A stretch of 64,000 nucleotides of DNA from Amyelois transitella. Lineage: Eukaryota > Arthropoda > Insecta > Lepidoptera > Pyralidae. Each line of letters opens with the position of its first letter. Within the stretch, counting starts at the first letter, position 1. Where the stretch lies: contig NC_083505.1 in assembly GCF_032362555.1 (NCBI RefSeq), positions 7,803,501 through 7,867,500 on the forward strand, given 5' to 3'. Shown here piece by piece: positions 1-11,034 of this stretch. Position numbers and translations under genes: made by a program. The notes beneath the pieces were generated by a model. That model ran no database searches and had not been told where the DNA came from. It was given only the letters and a program-made list of their open reading frames with translations.

Positions 1-3000
1 GCTTATAAATCCTTGAGCCTTTACCTACGCTTCTCGTCATAAAAAGATTATTTATGCTTGACAAAGTAAAATTTTTCGTATGTTTCCGAAAGTGAACCCA
101 GTTTAACAATAAAATATAGATTATTTACGACGGCGCCTCAATTTCAAATGTTAAATTCAATGCTTAGTAGAACCAGATTTAAAAACTTTATATTTAAATC
201 TGTGGATAGATTAAAGGTACATTGCAAGAAAAGCACGGTTCAATCTTACATCTCTTTTGAGGCAGTAAATATGTCAAATAGATATAAAAAATTGTTATAA
301 TAGAAGTGAAGCTGTGAAGTTTGTCTTTCACGCATATATAGAAATATAATTATTTAGAATTATAAATTGCATTAAATATTTTGTTTTTACAGAAAATAAG
401 TGAATTAAGCTCTAATAGCATACCTTACATATATGTATTTAACAGCAAACTCATAAAAGAAACACTAGGTACATAATTGTCAATAAGAAAATCGCATTAC
501 AAGCACAGTCACAGGTGCCATGCGCGTATAAATGAAGCCCTTATGGAATTCAACCTCAATTTCTATAGAAAATCTTCAGAAATAAGGCAGAGGTCATCCG
601 TTTATTTATTTTATATTTAAAGGTGACATGTGAATGATCGTTTTACGCGAGCGTATACGTAGTAATATATATAAGCATTTCGTATTCTTAGCAAAATACT
701 TTAAATTCCACTATTAAAACTTTAACTTAAAGACAATGGGATAATTTAAAACAGAAGCTTGTTTATAATGTATTGCGGCGTTGTTCGCGATAAATACTGG
801 TGTTTTCTCCTTATATTAGTAATGTGGCGTTAGAAAACATCGTCTCGCAGAACCAGCAACCCAGGCCTTACAACCGCATTTGAAATTACAATAAGTGTCG
901 GCGACACCCGCACTCCGCGGTACGAAAGTTCACGCGCCAAACAATTTTATCGTGTATTCCTATCTTGTTATAGGTGTATAAGAGTTTGTTGACTTGGAAC
1001 CATGTGATATACAACAGAAATAGGTACTTGCATACGTAATAAAAATTTATTCAGATTTCCATGGATGAAAATTGCTTCTTATATAACAACTTAGAGAAGT
1101 TGTTTATAATCACCGACGTCAATAAGTGGTTCAAGCTATATTCAAGTAGGTCAAAAACACATAAAAAAATTTAATGGCTCTTGGAAAACTTATATTAATT
1201 AATCTTTTAAAGCTCAATTATAACCAACCTTCAATATTTTAAAAAGCGTTTTATTAAAAATAACTCGAACAATAGGTGGCTTTCTTCAATTTAACCAATT
1301 TTAATAACATTTCTTATTTTGTTACCATTATGTTTATAAGAGAACATTAACCTACAGGGAAAAATATATACCTGTCTCAACCGTAAATCGTATTAATTTA
1401 TGTGGGTCTTGATTATAAATGTTAAACAAATATTATTAAGGCAATTTTAACAGATACATTCTGCTGCAAATAAAAGTATTATCGTTGGTTTTGAATCGGA
1501 TTAATGGACACTTCTCCGCATCATTTGATCAAATTTTAATACAAATCGTCTTTTCCGTCTTGAATGACCCAAAATATGTTTAGAGTTTTCAATTTAGCCA
1601 TGTTCAACTTTGGCTGGGCAGTTTCTAAAGCATTCGATTAAGCATAGAATTAAATGAGGTGCTTTTATTAGTATTATTTTCTAATTATTTAATTTAATAT
1701 CACGTTGACCAGATAGCAATCGCCAAACTTATCTACTTGGTAGTAATCACAGGCGAATACTGAGTGACGATTTCTCTCTCTTTGGGAAGTAGGTACATAG
1801 ACCCAAACAGAGAAAAAGAGAAACCAAACAGTATTATTGTAATAAGTAGAGGGTAGGCCAAAGGTATAAATAGGTACTACCAATTCATATTATATATTAT
1901 ATGCATATAACATATATGCTATACCATAAAGATTTTCTTATATAAGGTAATTATTTTGTGCAAATTTGTTACATAACGAAACGTAAGCGATTTTCTTACA
2001 CTTTTCAATGCATTCTTTCTTGATCATTTTACATCCCTTTACCTTTAGTGTTTTGTGCATTAAACGCATTTTTGGGGTTGTCAAATATTGTGGAATAATT
2101 CGCATTGTCTTCCAAAATGTGGGGCTGCTGCTCAGGGCTTGTGGCCCTCTTCAGCGACTGTCTAAATTATTTATTGTGGAATAAATTACATAGTTGCAAT
2201 AAAATACTGTAACTGAAAATTTTTGCACTAAATTATGACAACCTTAAAAATGCTCTTACAGGGTCGAATCCAGGACTTATTCAAGTGTACTTTTGTCGAT
2301 TTTCCTGGATCCATCCCTGTAACTTTGTGTGTTTGTGGTTCCAGAGCAGTGGCGGCGGATGCCGGTGCGGTAGGCGCGCGCGCGCACCCCGCCCCCCGCA
2401 CGCCACTGCTTTGGATCTCTGGAACGCCTTCGTCTACCCGGTATGATAGAGCGACGCCTGTGCGAAACTCTTTTATAATTAAGATGCTGTATTATGACGG
2501 CTGTACACTGATTTGCAAATCCTTGTGGTAAATTTCTAGCTTGAGCGCGAATTCACATTTGTTATATTAAGATTAGCCAATGAACATGAATTGCATCATC
2601 TAGTGTACAGATGCCATAATTTTATTGCACAAACGCCAAAGGTCCTTCCATTATTTTTTTGGTTTTGGTATTAAGTATTTATACCTTGTTATTTTGAGTC
2701 GTCGTTTGCCAAATTAACACATCCAAATACATCATAATGGATCTGCAATGATGGGTCCAGATTTTATTTTTATAATTTTCATTGGTAAACTGTCATAAAT
2801 ATTATTATTTTCTTATATTATATGGAGATAAATAACAAAATGTCATAAATACTAATCAGGTAATTAATAAACTTCCGTCACTAGCAGGCCCGTCATTATT
2901 TTGAATATTGTTTATGTATAATCATTATTAGCAATATATACTCATAGGCTTATATTATGCTTATGACTTATTTAAAATCATTCGGCAATAAATTTTGCAT

Positions 3001-3265
3001 AAATTTATCAAAATAGCAATACAATATTTTAGGTATATTATTGACCACGAACTAACAAGATCATCAGATATAATAACTTGTCATCACTGTATCAATATAG
3101 GTATTCATCATTACGATATGTTTTCAAGATTTACTCAACGTTTAATTAATTCACACTGTGCTTCTAAAGATTTACCTACGCCTGCCTCGTAAAAGATCAA
3201 CTGCATACAGCTTTAAGACTCTCAATATTGAATGTCCCATTTCTTACCTCCCCGTTCATCCACAG
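1..3265 (+). other. Intron of the spalt-family gene (upstream exons lie outside the window)
   Basis: This stretch is AT-rich and has no exon I can support. The first sal exon in the window begins after the acceptor at 3261-3265, and it starts in the middle of a zinc finger, so earlier exons must lie left of base 1. The only strong compositional anomaly is a GC-rich inverted repeat near 2338-2425, listed separately. Short open frames at 2235-2531 and 2995-3192 have no recognisable domain and are probably chance. Confidence 0.7.
2338..2425. repeat. GC-rich imperfect hairpin inside the sal intron
   Basis: The 9-mer GTTCCAGAG (2338-2346) pairs with CTCTGGAAC (2417-2425), and CAGTGGCG (2347-2354) pairs with CGCCACTG (2401-2408). 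The 3' arm carries a bulge of about 8 nt. The interior is a run of alternating and clustered G/C that can pair further. The total is about 88 nt in otherwise AT-rich DNA. It could be a pre-miRNA-like hairpin, a folded transposon remnant or a regulatory element; the sequence does not decide. Confidence 0.55.
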
Positions 3266-5293
3266 GGCAACATGAAACAACATATGCTGACCCATAAGAT
3301 CCGAGACATGCCCCCAGTCTTCGACAAGAGTCCTAGTGGCACCACTGGCGACGAGACCCGGGAAAGCAGTCCGGACCGACGGTCATCCCCGGACAAGATG
3401 GAGTTGAAGAGATCGCCGCCCGCGCATCCGCCGCCGCCCATGTCTCACCCGCAACCTATTGATATGCCACCACTACCAAAGCGGCCAAGCGGTAAGCGAT
3501 TTGTATTTTTCAGCAATAAAATAAAACGTCAACAAAATTATTAAAAGGACAAAAGCAACAATCAATTCGTCAAGAATTTCTAAGGCAGGCAAACAGCATT
3601 AGATAACACGTTTACTTATGGCCTAACATTAAAGTTTAAACGACGATTGACGATATTGAGAATTTGTTTAATGAGATATATATAAATCAAAAACATTCAT
3701 TGTTTTGCATTCTGCGCTAAGTTGGCTTTTTCTGCATAATCAGCAATTATAGTCATAAAAGCAAGATACCTAAACACGACTAGGTACCTATTAAAAATTA
3801 AGTATGTAATATTATATATCTACATTTATCAAAATGTAAATATAAATGAAAATATAATATCTTGCAGTGCCAAGTATTCCGAGCCACCCTCCCCCTCCAA
3901 CTTCGTCCAAGCACCTTTGCGGGGTGTGCCGCAAGAACTTTTCGTCGTCCTCGGCGCTGCAGATTCACATGCGCACGCACACTGGCGATAAACCCTTCCG
4001 TTGTGCGGTCTGCCAGAAAGCTTTCACTACCAAAGGAAATCTCAAGGTAATTACCATCTGCAAAATTATAATGTTAGCTTAGTATGTATTAAGTATATTA
4101 TCTCAGAGAATACCCAAAAAAATAATGAGTGAAAAAAATTCTCAGTGTGATCAAATGATGTGTTTGTTTTACTGCCTTACCTTCACACTTCGGTATTATG
4201 GCGAATTATAAAGAAGACGCAACCGAGACAAATGACAAGAGTGGGTGATAACTTGGCTGTGGTTTGAAATGTGACTCCAAGGAGTGTTCACCTCGATAAC
4301 TTAATTAAAATAGTGAATAGCCTATTCCGCGAGAGAATCCTTAGTTTACACCTCAGCCTTATACTTTAACAATGGGCATAAAGCGAAGCAGCTGACACAA
4401 ACATATTTTCTTTGCTACCAGATCAGCATTAATGCACAATATTGTTGTTTGTTTACAACAGGTTTAGGTATATCACATCTCTATTCCTTAAGGAGTAGTC
4501 AACAGTCTCGAAAAGATATAATGAATTCTTCATTCATCAGAAGAATTAGTGAATAAATAAGAGTAATTTCTGCAGGTGCACATGGGAACGCACATGTGGA
4601 GCGGTGGAGCGTCCCGGCGCGGCCGTCGCATGTCGCTGGAGCTGCCGCCGCGGCCTCTGCACGAACCGCACGACTTGCTGCGCCGCCCCGACCTCTTCTA
4701 CCCCTACCTTCCCGCACCGTTCCTCAACGGCATGCAGCAAAAGGTAGCTTTTATCAGTAATTTGAAACTCTTATTAGGTGGTAGTAGCTAATTGCTATTT
4801 GATGCTCCTGTATAAGATAAACTATTAGCGATTAAAGAAATCATTAGACGTTTATTGCCCCACATGCATTGCTCCAAATAAAATATATGATGTGATTAAC
4901 TATAAAATCGAATTATTGTTCCCACAGCTGAACGAAATATCAGTGATACAGCAGAGTGCGGGACAAAACGGAGTAGGAAAGTTCCCGGGTCTATTAGGAT
5001 TTGGAGCCTTTGGTGGCGCTCGGCCCGGCGCAGCCTCCCCGCTGGAGAGGCCGCCATCACTAGATGGTGGCGATGAAAGACAAGCAGCTATGAGGGAATT
5101 AGCGGAAAGAGGCCGGGAGCTGGCAGAAAGGAGCCGGCAAATGCGGGAGGAAGGAGAATACAGGTCTCCTCCGGCGCACGCGCCGCACCCGCCGCCGCCC
5201 GCGCAGCCCTCCCCTCCCGCGCCGCACCACCCGCACTCGCACCCCCTGGCTTCCCTGCCGCCGCCAGCGCGCACTGAGGGTCTCACCGTGTAA
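3266..5293 (+). CDS. sal: Spalt-family zinc-finger transcription factor, last four coding exons (partial at 5' end)
   Basis: Exons are 3266-3491, 3868-4046, 4576-4743 and 4928-5293 (stop TAA 5291-5293), all with GT-AG junctions and preserved frame. The first exon opens with the end of a C2H2 finger ([16 protein letters not shown]), a signature of SALL/Spalt proteins. The second and third exons encode the next finger pair: [21 protein letters not shown], then [21 protein letters not shown], split by an intron after NLK. After the pair come MW, an arginine patch and a Pro/Ala/His-rich tail. Spalt proteins are nuclear DNA-binding regulators, mostly repressors, used in wing, tracheal and photoreceptor patterning in insects. 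The N-terminal C2HC finger and the earlier finger pair lie outside the window. Assignment to the family is firm; Drosophila has two paralogues (salm, salr) and I cannot tell which is closer. Confidence 0.92.
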
Positions 5294-7495
5294 AAATTGA
5301 TTCAAAACTCGAAACCCGACATTCCAAAAATCTCGAACTGAAAGAGGTGGCGCAATAAGTGATGACGAAGCAGACGAATGAATCTCAATTCTCAAAGGAT
5401 TAGTGTCATGTTTATATTGTACAGAGACTTATTTATAGGCATATAATTATATGAAAATAAGGGACTGATAAATGATGCACTCAGCGTCTATTATAGCATA
5501 ATATGTGCGAAATGTAGAGTAGTGCTATATAACAAATTGTTATTCCACGTGTTATTACGCCTAGTATTACTTTAAGTTATATACGCACGAGTACGGGCCT
5601 GGGGCAATCGGGGGCTCGTGTGAGCCCCACGTTCATGTCATGACTCTGTGATAGAGCACATTCAAAGACTGTGTCGTACGACCGAACAGATGTTTCATTC
5701 ACTACCACTCTCGAATATGTCAAGTACTTTCTTTGGAAAATATATTAAACGTAGACATAGTCAAATGTGCTATGACATCAAAAATAGATATAAATTATCC
5801 CAAAAATTAATTAAAATCTTAAATCTTTATCTTAAATATGTATATAATTTGTATAATAGTAATGAACACATAGATATATGTATATTTCAAATTAAAATCT
5901 TGACTATTACAATGATAAATTAAGACTATATACAAAAGGGGGCGATATGCATGATTTTATCTCCACATTCCAACCAAATGTATTCACACTCGATTGTAGG
6001 AGATTCTTTAGTAAACAATATACCTTATTAAAGATGGTACCTGTAATAGAATGTCTATCGTGACTAGGTATCCAGTATTCTTAATACATTTAATTATTGT
6101 AACAGAGGTTAATGACATATTCATATCATGTAAATTAAAAAGTATTTGCATTTGAGGTCTATAGTTATAAGAATTTAGAGTCATAGCTATTATATTGCTT
6201 TAGAATACTTCAACATATCTAATAAAAAAGTGAGCGACTGGTGTAACGATTAACTTCTTTAAAATAGATATAACATGACTTTTACGTAGAAAATCACTGG
6301 CACCTTCAGACTGATATATTTACAGAGTTCACGAGAAATATTTATTTCCAAAATATGCATTTTTTAATGTCTGAATTAGTCAAATAGTGGATTTGGTACT
6401 AAGTTTTTAAGACCATTATGTTTATTGTCTGTACTTTTTTATACATTCGATCTAGTTCAGTGTATACATGTCCTATAAATTATTTATTACTAAATCATGC
6501 ATACACTCTTAGTATTAAAGAACGCTTGTGGGGCGTTAGGCCTCACGCAACAATTTAGTTGTCTAGAATAAATTTCATAGCACTTACAAGTTATTTTCAA
6601 GTTGCAAATAGATACTAGATTGTAGAATTAGTCAAGAATATGATGTCATGTCATGTCAGTATAAATAATCATTGTAAATTATTAAATGTTTATGTAAATG
6701 TCCAAAAAGTATTCAAATTATTTAAAAATCAATTATACTAATTATTATTTTCTTTTTTGTTGTCCTTACCCTGATTTTCCCTTTTATTTTGGCTTTCGGT
6801 AAAATAATGCCCAAGTTCTGATGTTTTTAAAAAAGACTAATGTAATCTTAAGTTTAGAACCGAAAAACAAAAGAAAATTAAAGAAACTACTATACTACTA
6901 GCTACTCAACAAAAAAGATTTCTTTTACCCCAAAACCACAACGGTTTTAGCTTCAATTTATCTGGCAGGTCACATACATCTGTTAGCAAATTTTTAAGGA
7001 AAATAAAATGGAGATATTCCTCAGAATGCAGTTGCCGAAAATTCTAATTCATTACAACCAAAGAGTGAAATCCCCGCCGCTTTTATAACCACTGAACTCA
7101 AAATGACATGACTGTTTTTATAACATTCCCAACAGTCCTGCTTTCCTCAAACGTTGATAAGGCATATCTTATGTTCTGTCTCATATCTCTGGAAGTTGAA
7201 AAAAGCTCGGAAGTTGCAAGTGAGGGAATATTAAAACATATGCCTGTTCAATGTTCTTGAATGAACCCACAGTTTGCCTAATTAGCACGGCCAACTCGGA
7301 AATCATTTGTCATAAGATGATTTCTACATTGGAATCCAAAATAGGTACTTTTCACCACTACTGCAACTACTTGTCTATTAAAAGCCAGTTTAAATATTAA
7401 TTCTTATTCTAGAAATAATCACACTTGTCTTATTTGATTGCTTTATTGGGTTTTAAAATCTTACATTTAATTTCTTATGAAATATTAATCGATAG
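5294..7495 (+). other. sal 3' UTR and sal/Rpn7 convergent intergenic region
   Basis: No coding region is visible. The AT-rich sequence after the sal stop contains AATAAA hexamers at 6221-6226 and 6567-6572, either of which could end the sal transcript. A short perfect GC stem lies at 5611-5628 (GGGGCTC / GAGCCCC around a GTGT loop). The right part is the tail end of the oppositely oriented Rpn7 transcript. Confidence 0.5.
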
Positions 7496-7501
7496 TTTAT
7501 T
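7496..7501 (-). other. Candidate polyadenylation signal of Rpn7
   Basis: AATAAA on the minus strand, about 170 nt past the Rpn7 stop codon at 7670-7672. A second AATAAA on the same strand is at 7442-7447. Confidence 0.4.
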
Positions 7502-7669
7502 TGAAGAAAACCGTAATGTGGGTGGGTAAGTATTCACTAACGTTGCCAAACTTGTCACTGTTCGTGAAAAAGCCCCCCTGATTTAAATAATAATCAAAGC
7601 CAAATTACAATTTCAAGAAAGCTGATCTAATTTACGAACCACATGAATGTTACCAGTTTATCATATGTT

Positions 7670-10600
7670 CTAGAAGTTAATAACGCTGGCCAGTTTCTTG
7701 ACGCGATTGAGCAGGAGATCTCCTTCGCGAATGGTCGCCTGGTACAGCTGAGAGCGGTCGGCGTCGGCGCCGCGCCCCGCGCCCGTCACCACGCAGCCGG
7801 CCACCGCGTCGATGCGGCACTGCAGGCGGCCGGCAGCGGTGAAGCTGGAATTGGAGAATTAAATTGTATTTACTATTTAGTCGTTCGTATGTAACCTCGC
7901 AATCATTTCCAGCGCCATCTAGTAATAAATTTGGGAACTACATTTTTAAAATTTTGTATTTTCGTTTCAGCTACGTATCTAACAAATGTTAAAACCAAAT
8001 CACCGGTTCGAAATTTATCGTGTCTCAATCATACTCATAAAATCACATCAAAAGCACCTCAATTAAAATCAGAGACCTTAGTTCGTTCACTCGGCTAAAT
8101 TAAAAAAAACAGACGGATGTAGGTTAAATAATTACAACATATACAGTAGCACACAAATGTGTGTGAATAATAAACACGATTCTCAACCTCTCTTTTTAAT
8201 ATCTGCAATACAAATTTTATCTCTAGAGTAGTGGATTCACTTGATCTGATAACCAAACCTGCTGAGATTACAAGGATACCTCTAAAAAACAGTCACGAGA
8301 ACCTGTGGAAATAATCTCATGCTACACACACACAATCACGTCTATATCCCTTGCGGGATCGACAGAGCCAACAGTCTTGTAAAGACTGATAGCCAACGTT
8401 CAGCTATTTGGCTTTAAGATAGAATTGAGATTCAAATAGTGACAGGTTGCTAGCCCATCGCCTAAAATAGAAATCCCAAGTTTATAAGCCTATCCCTTAG
8501 TCGCCTTTTACGACATCCGTAGGAAAGAGATGGAGTGGTTCTATTCTTTTTTTGTAGTGGTGCCGGGAATCACACGGCACAATCTCATGCTACTTTTAGT
8601 TAACTCCAAGCTTTGAAAACAACAAATAAGTGAAAGAGATAGACAGAGGGATTCATATTCCATACTCACTTAGAAATTTCTTCTTCAATGAATTCGCGGG
8701 TAACTCCAAACGTGTCCGCGATGTTGTCCAAACTAAGGGAGCGGTATGCGCGTAACAGTTGCACGTACGCTTTGATACGCGCCTCGCGTACATAGTGCTG
8801 GTAGTGGGGGCGGAAAACGGGGTCCACGCAGATCTGCGTCTCCACCTGCAATCAGATATATATATACATGCTAGCTGTGCCCGCGACTTCGTCCGCGTGG
8901 AATAGTTATTATGGGCATCATTGAAGCCCTCAAGGATGAAAAATTTCCCCGTTTTTTTCACATTTTCCATTATTTCTTTGCTCCTTATAGTTGCAGCGAA
9001 ATGTTATATAGCATAAAGCCTTCCTCGATAAATAGTCTATTCGAAGCAACGAATTTTTAATTTTCAAAAACGCGCTAATCTCAGGAACTACTGGTTCGAC
9101 CAGTAGTTCCTGAGATTAGCGCGTACAAACAAACAAACTCTTCAGCTTTATAATATTTGTATTGATATCAATCACATCTTTGTCACGAGAAAAATGTGGA
9201 CAAAACACAACTATAAATAATTGGACAATTTTGTGTATTTTTATCACTCAAACAGAGCAAGCTACAAGATAATTTCAAATTAAAATTTGACCATTTTTAA
9301 TTTAGAATCCATGCAAGACAAAAGCTGCTATAACATTGGATTTTTTAATTAACCTGCACTTGCGCTAACTGACTAGTTTACATAAAAGAGGGATTAAAAG
9401 GAAAGCTATAAAGAGTAACATACCCAAGCCAGACTCTTCATGAAGTCAGCATATCGGCACTCATGAAGTGACTCCACCAACTCTCTGAGCTCGGGGAAGC
9501 GGGAGCGTAAGGCCTGGACTGCAGCCCCCTGGCGACGCAGTGCTGCCTGCAAAGCGTGACGTTCCAGTGCCAATGCACAGGCCAACACGCAGTATTGAAT
9601 AATGGTGCCTGAAATTTTATTATGTAGAGAAAATAATTTGTGGCCCTGGCATTAAGTAGTTTTTAGTTACACTGTTAATACCAGCCAGGTAATAATAACT
9701 ACCAAACATCAAACATTCTACCTTAAATGACTGTATTCCATTAAATACTAATCAACCATACAGGGATAACAATAATTAACATGTAAAAAAAATTACTGTT
9801 TAACACAGCCCTAGTATATAAATGGGGTATTTAGAAATTTACTAAACAAAAACCAACCAAGTAGGTTGAGATATGGGATAACTGTGATGAAAATAAAATA
9901 AAATGGTATCAATCTTCATCTCACTTCCTTCTTCATTTGTTTTATAATCCATATGACTAGCCTAATGAACTTACCAAAATCTACCAGCTCATAAGATTCA
10001 AAAGTAGAAACACAATCAATGAAAAGATCAGCAGCCTTGCTATAATCACGAATTGCGAGACAGTAAATAGCTTCATATGCCTTCAATTTGTTCCTGGAGC
10101 GCCAGTCTCCACCCTTATCAACCAACTCATGAGCCTGAAAGTTAAAAAAAGAAATGAGGAATTGAGAAGCATAAAGGCTAATAACATTATAAGCTTTTAC
10201 CAGTATCTCTGCCCGCATGAAAAGTACCCTATGCTCTTCTTCATATTTCACACTATGTATGCATAATTCCATGAAAATCAGTTGAGTGGTTTTGACATGA
10301 AATATAACAAAAAATAAACAAACACTTTCACTTCATAATATTAGAATGGATAGTAAATTTTATCAAATTATTCATTCACAAAAGTAAGCATGTGTATTTG
10401 AAATAAAAGATCCTAATTATTTATTAACAAGTCTTACCTTATTAATGGTCTTGCCCATTTCCTTTACATTACAACCATGGAAGTAAGCGATTCTGAACAA
10501 AGCAAAGATAGCATCCAGTCTTCTGTTTGTGGTAAGAGTTGAATCCTCATACTTTATGGTTGCCAGTGTTGTGGCACCCTCCTTGTCTCCAATAGAGCAC

Positions 10601-11034
10601 AAGTAGTCCAATCTGTGAATTATGAGAAAATATTTTTAATAACATGGCTAAGTGGTAAAAATCAGGCAGTTTAAAATTGGGAAATATTTGATTTGTAATG
10701 AATATTGTAGTTAGCTTATGTTAATAATTCTACTAAAAAGATTGATAAAAAAATACCTGTCCTGCCAAACAGGAGTCTCTGAGTCATCTTCTTGAAACTT
10801 AGATAACCTGTCCTCGTTCTGTTTTGCCATCTCATCATGCAACTTTTGGTCAAATTGCCAACCAAGATCTGTGCAAACTTCTTTGTAGTATGGAGCCATA
10901 TTTCCTACTTTAATTCCTTGTAGAAGCTGTTCTTTTAACTGAAGATTGTCTTTAAATTCAGGCAGTGAGAGTTTGAACTTAATCCCAGCAAGGGCCATAT
11001 ATTCAGGAGTTTTACCCTCAGCAGATAGCTCCAT
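7670..11034 (-). CDS. Rpn7: 26S proteasome regulatory subunit Rpn7 / PSMD6 (divergent), complete, six exons
   Basis: Coding exons on the minus strand are 11034-10757, 10612-10438, 10134-9975, 9608-9424, 8845-8670 and 7844-7670. They join in frame to 382 residues (human PSMD6 is 389). The start is the ATG at 11034; upstream in-frame codons contain no other ATG before the preceding stop. Diagnostic segments include NMAPYYKEVC, LCSIGDKEGA, GGDWRSRNKLKAYEAIYCLAIRD, VSTFESYELVDFG, HYQHYVREARI and the PCI-domain C terminus with AAGRL and DLLLNRVKKLASVIN. Rpn7 is a PCI subunit of the proteasome lid and helps tether lid to base. Identity to the usual insect protein looks low for this family, with short or altered patches in the N-terminal half and around the loop just before the last helix. 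It may be the sole Rpn7 or a diverged paralogue. Several introns hold transposon insertions. Confidence 0.9.
8326..8580 (-). mobile_element. SINE-like retroposon, near full length, in an Rpn7 intron
   Basis: The element matches, base for base over most of its length, other copies in this window (41961-42201, 54957-55212 and others). It is bounded by a perfect 13-bp target-site duplication, AATCTCATGCTAC, at 8313-8325 and 8581-8593. The simple-repeat tail (CA)n is at the low-coordinate end, so the element reads on the minus strand. It begins with GTGCCGTGTG (minus) near 8580 and ends near the tail with the conserved TCTGTC...GGGATATAGACGTGA block. Confidence 0.85.
8871..9165 (-). mobile_element. 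Non-autonomous Helitron-like element in an Rpn7 intron
   Basis: On the minus strand the copy ends in GTCGCGGGCACAGCTAG, the same 3' end as the elements at 45203-45469 and 47957-48647, with a CTAG (CTRR-type) terminus after a short GC stem. The 5' end near 9165 is a decayed form of TCTATACTAATATTATAAAG. Inside it carries an anomalous perfect palindrome at 9070-9124 that the other copies lack. Confidence 0.65.
10187..10353 (-). mobile_element. Degenerate Helitron-like remnant in an Rpn7 intron
   Basis: On the minus strand it starts with a TAATATTATGAAG-type end followed by GTGTTTGTTT and runs to GCGGGCAGAGATACTGG then AAAAGCTTAT. This resembles the decayed 5' and 3' ends of CTAG-terminated lepidopteran elements. 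It leaves an intronic open frame that could be mistaken for coding sequence just before the exon ending at 10134. Confidence 0.4.

Noticed and set aside
2258..2275. GGTCGAATCC word resembling a tRNA B box
   Set aside because: No A box or cloverleaf could be drawn around it.
4499..5395. Several minus-strand open frames opposite the sal exons
   Set aside because: They are the complement of GC-rich proline/alanine codons of sal and show no protein family.
7643..7894. Plus-strand open frame of 83 codons
   Set aside because: It is antisense to the last Rpn7 exon, which has the real coding signal and correct splice site.
9975..10272. N-terminal extension of the Rpn7 exon read as one longer open frame
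   Set aside because: The family alignment joins TINK directly to AHELVDKGG at the 10134 acceptor; the extra part is Helitron-like intron sequence.
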